From contig JAGLON010000017.1 of NCBI GenBank assembly GCA_023138975.1, positions 62,001 through 126,000 of the forward strand: a stretch of 64,000 bases of DNA, given 5' to 3'. This DNA is from Candidatus Zixiibacteriota bacterium (GTDB lineage: Bacteria > Zixibacteria > MSB-5A5 > GN15 > JAAZOE01). A program made the translations under genes and the position numbers. Each line of letters opens with the position of its first letter. Within the stretch, counting starts at the first letter, position 1. The notes under the pieces were generated by a model. The model was not told where the DNA came from and made no database searches. It saw only the letters and a program-made list of their open reading frames with translations. Below are positions 60,437-64,000 of the stretch, piece by piece.

Positions 60437-61237
60437 CTACTTGATGTACTTTCGCGGTGGATTCTTCAGATAACGTTCGGTGAAGATATTTTCCTTCATA
60501 CCCACGTTATATTCAATGCTGTCAAAAATAATTGTCGTACGTTGTTTTTTCTTAACGTTTTCCATAGTACGCTGGGTAATCGTGATGATTCCGTCGATTT
60601 CTTCGATTTTATCCGCGGTGAAAATCCTGAACAGCTTTCCTTTGTCGTTGTAGTATTCTTCTTTCAACGGCAGGAATGTCTCTTTGTCGATCCAGGTTTT
60701 CTTTTCGGAAAAACTGTCTTTTTCCTGTTTTGGCTTGGAGCTGATTAAAAAAGCGGCCCGATCATTTACGGTTTCATTTTCCGAAACGATAGTATGCGTA
60801 TCCTCGGTCCAGTGACGGCCTGACACATCCTCGTATGAGAAATCAGAACCGACAAAGGAGGAGTTTTTATCATCGGCCGACAAGCGTTTGATTAAATCGA
60901 CCGCAGGAACATACAGCCAGCGATCATCATTGGCATCCGGATTTTTCCAAACCATGAAAGTCAGGCGGGAAACATCGGACGGTTTTTTGAAGTAGGTATA
61001 ATACTTCTGCTCACCACCTTCAGTAATGTCCAGGCGCAGCATTGTAAATTCACGGATTCTTTCTTTACCCTTTTTATTGATAATTTTCATGGTGACTTTA
61101 CTCAACCCGTCATCACCGGCGTAGTAATATGCCATATGAGATTTCTTCATCAGATCTTCAGCATCGCCTGCCCATACTCCTTGGGCAAACATCGCGACAA
61201 TCGCGACTATCATCAGTGATATTGAAAATTTCTTCAT
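60437..61237 (-). CDS. LolA-like outer-membrane lipoprotein-sorting family protein
   Basis: A 266-residue periplasmic protein with a signal peptide (MKKFSISLMIVAIVAMFAQG, cleavage near VWA). Features such as YTYFKKPSDVSRLTFMVW, DRWLYVPAVDLIKRLSADD and SFEYED-type FSYEDVSGRHW match the group often called 'outer membrane lipoprotein-sorting protein' next to MMPL pumps. It probably carries a lipid between the inner-membrane pump and the outer-membrane barrel. It is 19 bp from the next gene. Confidence 0.82.
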   Translation of the reverse strand: MKKFSISLMIVAIVAMFAQGVWAGDAEDLMKKSHMAYYYAGDDGLSKVTMKIINKKGKERIREFTMLRLDITEGGEQKYYTYFKKPSDVSRLTFMVWKNPDANDDRWLYVPAVDLIKRLSADDKNSSFVGSDFSYEDVSGRHWTEDTHTIVSENETVNDRAAFLISSKPKQEKDSFSEKKTWIDKETFLPLKEEYYNDKGKLFRIFTADKIEEIDGIITITQRTMENVKKKQRTTIIFDSIEYNVGMKENIFTERYLKNPPRKYIK

Positions 61238-61279
61238 CTTTTATTTCTCCTACACGTTTTTTTTTACGTTGTCTTTATT

Positions 61280-63625
61280 CTAAATCTTTGCATCGGGGAA
61301 CAACTTCTTTTTCAAGACAATCATTAATGATGGCAGCAGCAGCAGCGTTACCGCTCCTGAAACGGTCATGATGGCAAAAAAGAATGTTCCGACAGTTATA
61401 TACGGTACCAGATTCGAGAAAAACATCGGTACAAAACCGATAGCAATGACCATTACGTTACGACTGATGGCTCGCCCCGGTCCTTCGAAAATCTCATTAT
61501 ATGTTTCCCGGAAATTGCCGGTTCGTTCATGAATCGTTCGCGACCTCTGAATAAAGTGAATCGCGAAATCAATTGATAATCCCAGAGTCAATGATGACAG
61601 TATCGCAATGGGCATGTCATACGGCTTGCCGAGATAGCCAATGCTGGCATAGATGGCCATAATCGTGATGGTGAGCGGCAGCATTGAAATCAGACCCCAG
61701 AGGGCTGAGCGGAATAAAAATGCCATCATTATAAATACGATTATAAATGATATCAGCAAGGAGAACCCCATACCGGTGACCATTTTATCCTGCCAGATAA
61801 CATTTATATACGGCAGTCCGGCCCAATTAATATCAACATTACTTGGCGGAGGATTATCCTGAATATACTGCTCCGCATCAGCGATAACCGATGCGACGGC
61901 TTGATTGTCACCATTAGTCATCTGCACCCATAGGTTGGCTTTGGAATAATCATCAGTGACCATCTTGAATAAATCATCTGGATCTCCGCCGGACATCTCG
62001 TACACAAACAAAATCTGCCCGACTTCAATAACATCCTGAGGAATCGAATATTTTTCTTTATCAGTTCCGCCAAATAACTCAAAACGAACTTTCTTGACAA
62101 TGTCCGTAATTCCGGCTGTCGAGCCGACGATTTCATTCTTTTCAAGATATTTCTGGAGATTTTCAATATAGTTCAGCAATTCCGGATTTTTTATGGCGTC
62201 GTCTTCACCACCGTCAAAAATCAGGTAATTCATGTAGGTACCATCTAGATGTTGATTGAGTGTGCGGTCAGCAACTCTCAGCGGATGGTCAGATTTGAAC
62301 CACTTAACCGGATTATCATTGACGATTATCATCGACAGACCGATAGATGATACTATGACCATAACAGTCGCGCTAAACAGGATGATACGATACTTTTTAG
62401 AAGCGAGGTTTCCGAGGCCTTTCACAAATCTTGAGAAAAAGGTGTCTTTATCATCTGATGCGCCGAAATTCCTCAACGCCTTATCCGGCATTAGCATCGC
62501 AAAAGCCGGGTTAAGTGTTATCGACATCAGCCACGCTATCGCAATACCAAAGGCGACGAATCCGCCAAAAACCTGTACGGGAGGAATATTGTTAGTTAAC
62601 AGCGACAAGAAGCCGACTACAGTTGTAGCCGAAGTAAACAGCATCGGCTTAAACAGTTCATTTATAGTATGGCGAATGGTCGTTTCTTTGTGTTTGTATT
62701 TTTTATATTTGTCATGAAACTCTGAAATAATATGAATTGAGTTCAACACCGCAATCGGGAACAGAAAGATCGGAATCATCGAACTCATAATATGTACCGG
62801 GTAGCCAGCCCATACCAGAGCGCCCATGGTCCAGATTATCGAAGTTATCGCGACAATCATTGGCGGCAGGATGATGCGAATATTTTTAAAGAACATAAAC
62901 ATAAGGAGGAAGATGATTAGCCCGGCCATTGGCGCGGAGAAAACCATCTGACCGAACATTTCTTTTCCAAAACTATCCTGAGCAACCGGAAGGCCGGCAA
63001 TAAAATACTCACCGCCATCGCCGTATTTATCAGTAATTGCCTTAATTTCTCCGGCAATGCGATGCGACATATCTTTACTTTCGATAGGAATAAACAGCGC
63101 CAACGCTTTACCGTCTTCTGAAGCTAATTTACCCTTTAATACCGGGTTATCATTTATTCGGCCAAGGATATACTGAGCCTCTTCGTCAGTTTCCGGAGCT
63201 TCTTCCATAAGCGGTGCGATAATCAGGGTATTGCCGCCGCCCTGGCGAATGTCATCAACTAATGAGGGAGCCATAATATCGTCTGCAATAACTCCCTCTA
63301 TTTCGGTAATTTCCTCGGTAATACGATAGATCCTCTGGAGCTGATCGGCATTAAAGGCGCCATTTTCACGGACAACACCTACCGCCAGAAAATCATGCAT
63401 ACCGAACTCTTCCTTGGTCTGACTATGGAAGATCCGTACCGGTTCATCGACGGGAAGCATATTCTCCGGGTCCGTATCGATCTGCATACCGGTCAGCTGG
63501 AAGGCAAAAACTCCAGTAAGGATAACAATTATCCCGATAACCATGAGAGGATGTTTTGTCGAAAAATTTATTAATCCCTCTTTCACGTTCAAATCCTTTC
63601 GTAAATTTTCTTCATATTTGCCCAT
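61280..63625 (-). CDS. RND/MMPL-family transporter
   Basis: A 781-residue inner-membrane pump with 12 predicted helices in two halves: helix 1 (HPLMVIGIIVILTGVFAFQL), a periplasmic domain, helices 2-6 (APMAGLIIFLLMFMFF, IFLFPIAVLNSIHIISEFHD), a second periplasmic domain, then helices 8-12 (SLTLGLSIDFAIHFIQRSRT). Of the MMPL/HpnN type, it moves lipids or hydrophobic compounds with proton motive force. It is the first gene of the cassette. An inverted repeat lies 154 bp upstream. Confidence 0.9.
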   Translation of the reverse strand: MGKYEENLRKDLNVKEGLINFSTKHPLMVIGIIVILTGVFAFQLTGMQIDTDPENMLPVDEPVRIFHSQTKEEFGMHDFLAVGVVRENGAFNADQLQRIYRITEEITEIEGVIADDIMAPSLVDDIRQGGGNTLIIAPLMEEAPETDEEAQYILGRINDNPVLKGKLASEDGKALALFIPIESKDMSHRIAGEIKAITDKYGDGGEYFIAGLPVAQDSFGKEMFGQMVFSAPMAGLIIFLLMFMFFKNIRIILPPMIVAITSIIWTMGALVWAGYPVHIMSSMIPIFLFPIAVLNSIHIISEFHDKYKKYKHKETTIRHTINELFKPMLFTSATTVVGFLSLLTNNIPPVQVFGGFVAFGIAIAWLMSITLNPAFAMLMPDKALRNFGASDDKDTFFSRFVKGLGNLASKKYRIILFSATVMVIVSSIGLSMIIVNDNPVKWFKSDHPLRVADRTLNQHLDGTYMNYLIFDGGEDDAIKNPELLNYIENLQKYLEKNEIVGSTAGITDIVKKVRFELFGGTDKEKYSIPQDVIEVGQILFVYEMSGGDPDDLFKMVTDDYSKANLWVQMTNGDNQAVASVIADAEQYIQDNPPPSNVDINWAGLPYINVIWQDKMVTGMGFSLLISFIIVFIMMAFLFRSALWGLISMLPLTITIMAIYASIGYLGKPYDMPIAILSSLTLGLSIDFAIHFIQRSRTIHERTGNFRETYNEIFEGPGRAISRNVMVIAIGFVPMFFSNLVPYITVGTFFFAIMTVSGAVTLLLLPSLMIVLKKKLFPDAKI

Positions 63626-63918
63626 TTAGATAGCATATCAATGAAAAGGATTCAAAAAACAGATGATTTTTTATCTTTTTTTTAGATTAACCACGATGGA
63701 ATTAATCGCAATAAAAACCAGTTGCAGTGACCTTAAATTTTACAGACAAATCTCTCTAAAAAAGTCAAAAGACACAACTGTTCACATTATGAACACTATT
63801 TCCAAGCCATAGAATATTGAAATCGCTTACGACTTATTCCATAAAGACTTATGTGGTCATCTATTGTACGGATTATTTACAGGTTCGATAGGCCTACTCT
63901 AAAACAAGAACGGGCAGA
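63626..63918. other. 293-bp region upstream of the RND gene
   Basis: Apart from an inverted repeat at 63779-63795, I see no gene or clear promoter. Confidence 0.5.
63779..63795. promoter_or_regulatory. Operator-like inverted repeat upstream of the RND cassette
   Basis: TGTTCA-CATTA-TGAACA, a perfect 6-bp palindrome with a 5-base spacer. It resembles a TetR/MarR-type operator. It could control the RND cassette, but its regulator is unknown. Confidence 0.4.
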
Positions 63919-64000
63919 TTACTGGCGGTCAAATTTCTTTTTCCATCTTTCCGCTAATTTCTGTTGAAATTTATCCTGGAATTCCTGAGGTAAATCTTCA
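63919..64000 (-). CDS. C-terminal end of a minus-strand gene, partial
   Basis: The last 27 codons of a gene entering from the right. It is hydrophilic, EDLPQEFQDKFQQKLAERWK, then KKFDRQ and a stop. This is too short for a family. It may precede the RND gene in the same direction. Confidence 0.45.
   Translation of the reverse strand, partial: EDLPQEFQDKFQQKLAERWKKKFDRQ

Overview
The window looks like a chromosomal segment of an uncultured, anaerobic, Gram-negative sulfate-reducing bacterium. Its centre (about 14.6-41.4 kb) holds the genes of dissimilatory sulfate reduction: sat, aprBA, qmoA, qmoB and qmoC, dsrAB, dsrD, dsrN (cobB-like), dsrL, dsrC and dsrMKJOP. A glutamyl-tRNA reductase and two siroheme-synthesis genes sit in the same block. 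The surface proteins carry dockerin-type repeats of the 'GDANGD..NVGDAVYIINY.FKGGPAP' kind, which I associate with Candidatus Zixibacteria and related FCB-group genomes. That assignment is an inference, because the window has no rRNA or other marker gene.

Layout. 1-12.0 kb is a surface and secretion region: two tandem secreted dockerin-tailed paralogues (minus strand), four tandem GspG-like pseudopilins of which two carry LamG-like tails, a secreted protein made of six cysteine-rich dockerin modules, and an M6-family metalloprotease ending in a dockerin. 12.0-14.6 kb is a spacer with two genes of unknown function (one behind a perfect consensus promoter) and dispersed-repeat debris. 14.6-18.1 kb is qmoAB. 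18.6-30.5 kb is dsrAB-D-N-L-C, an RsbRD_N-domain gene, then dsrMKJOP. 30.6-35.8 kb holds a CoA-disulfide-reductase/rhodanese fusion, hemA, a Met8-type siroheme synthase and a CobA-HemD fusion. qmoC (35.9-37.1 kb) lies on the opposite strand, divergent from sat-aprB-aprA (37.8-41.4 kb) and two small cysteine-cluster genes. 42.8-49.7 kb is a minus-strand housekeeping/membrane block (DedA, HlyC/CorC, HtpX, a DAACS symporter with a very long charged tail, a K+ channel). 50.2-55.6 kb is a minor-pilin cluster (PilV, two PilW, two PilX). 55.8-58.3 kb holds a CDP-alcohol phosphatidyltransferase, a PIG-V-like membrane protein and an unknown gene. 58.3-58.9 kb is gene-free and repeat-rich. 58.9-63.6 kb is a minus-strand export cassette (DUF2892, outer-membrane beta-barrel, LolA-like protein, RND/MMPL transporter). 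The last bases contain the end of another minus-strand gene.

How the genes work together. Sat makes APS from sulfate. AprBA reduces APS to sulfite with electrons from the membrane complex QmoABC. DsrAB reduces sulfite, forming a trisulfide on DsrC. DsrMKJOP is thought to reduce that trisulfide with menaquinol. DsrD is known as an activator of DsrAB, and DsrL could feed NAD(P)H electrons into the same step. HemA, the Met8-like protein and CobA-HemD serve siroheme synthesis, and DsrN may amidate the siroheme. Six copies of an 18-bp palindrome related to TTGTGA-N6-TCACAA sit upstream of qmoA, dsrA, qmoC and sat and nowhere else that I noticed. They suggest one Rex-type or CRP/FNR (HcpR)-type regulator over the whole pathway. 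I found no CRISPR array, tRNA, rRNA, transposase or prophage.
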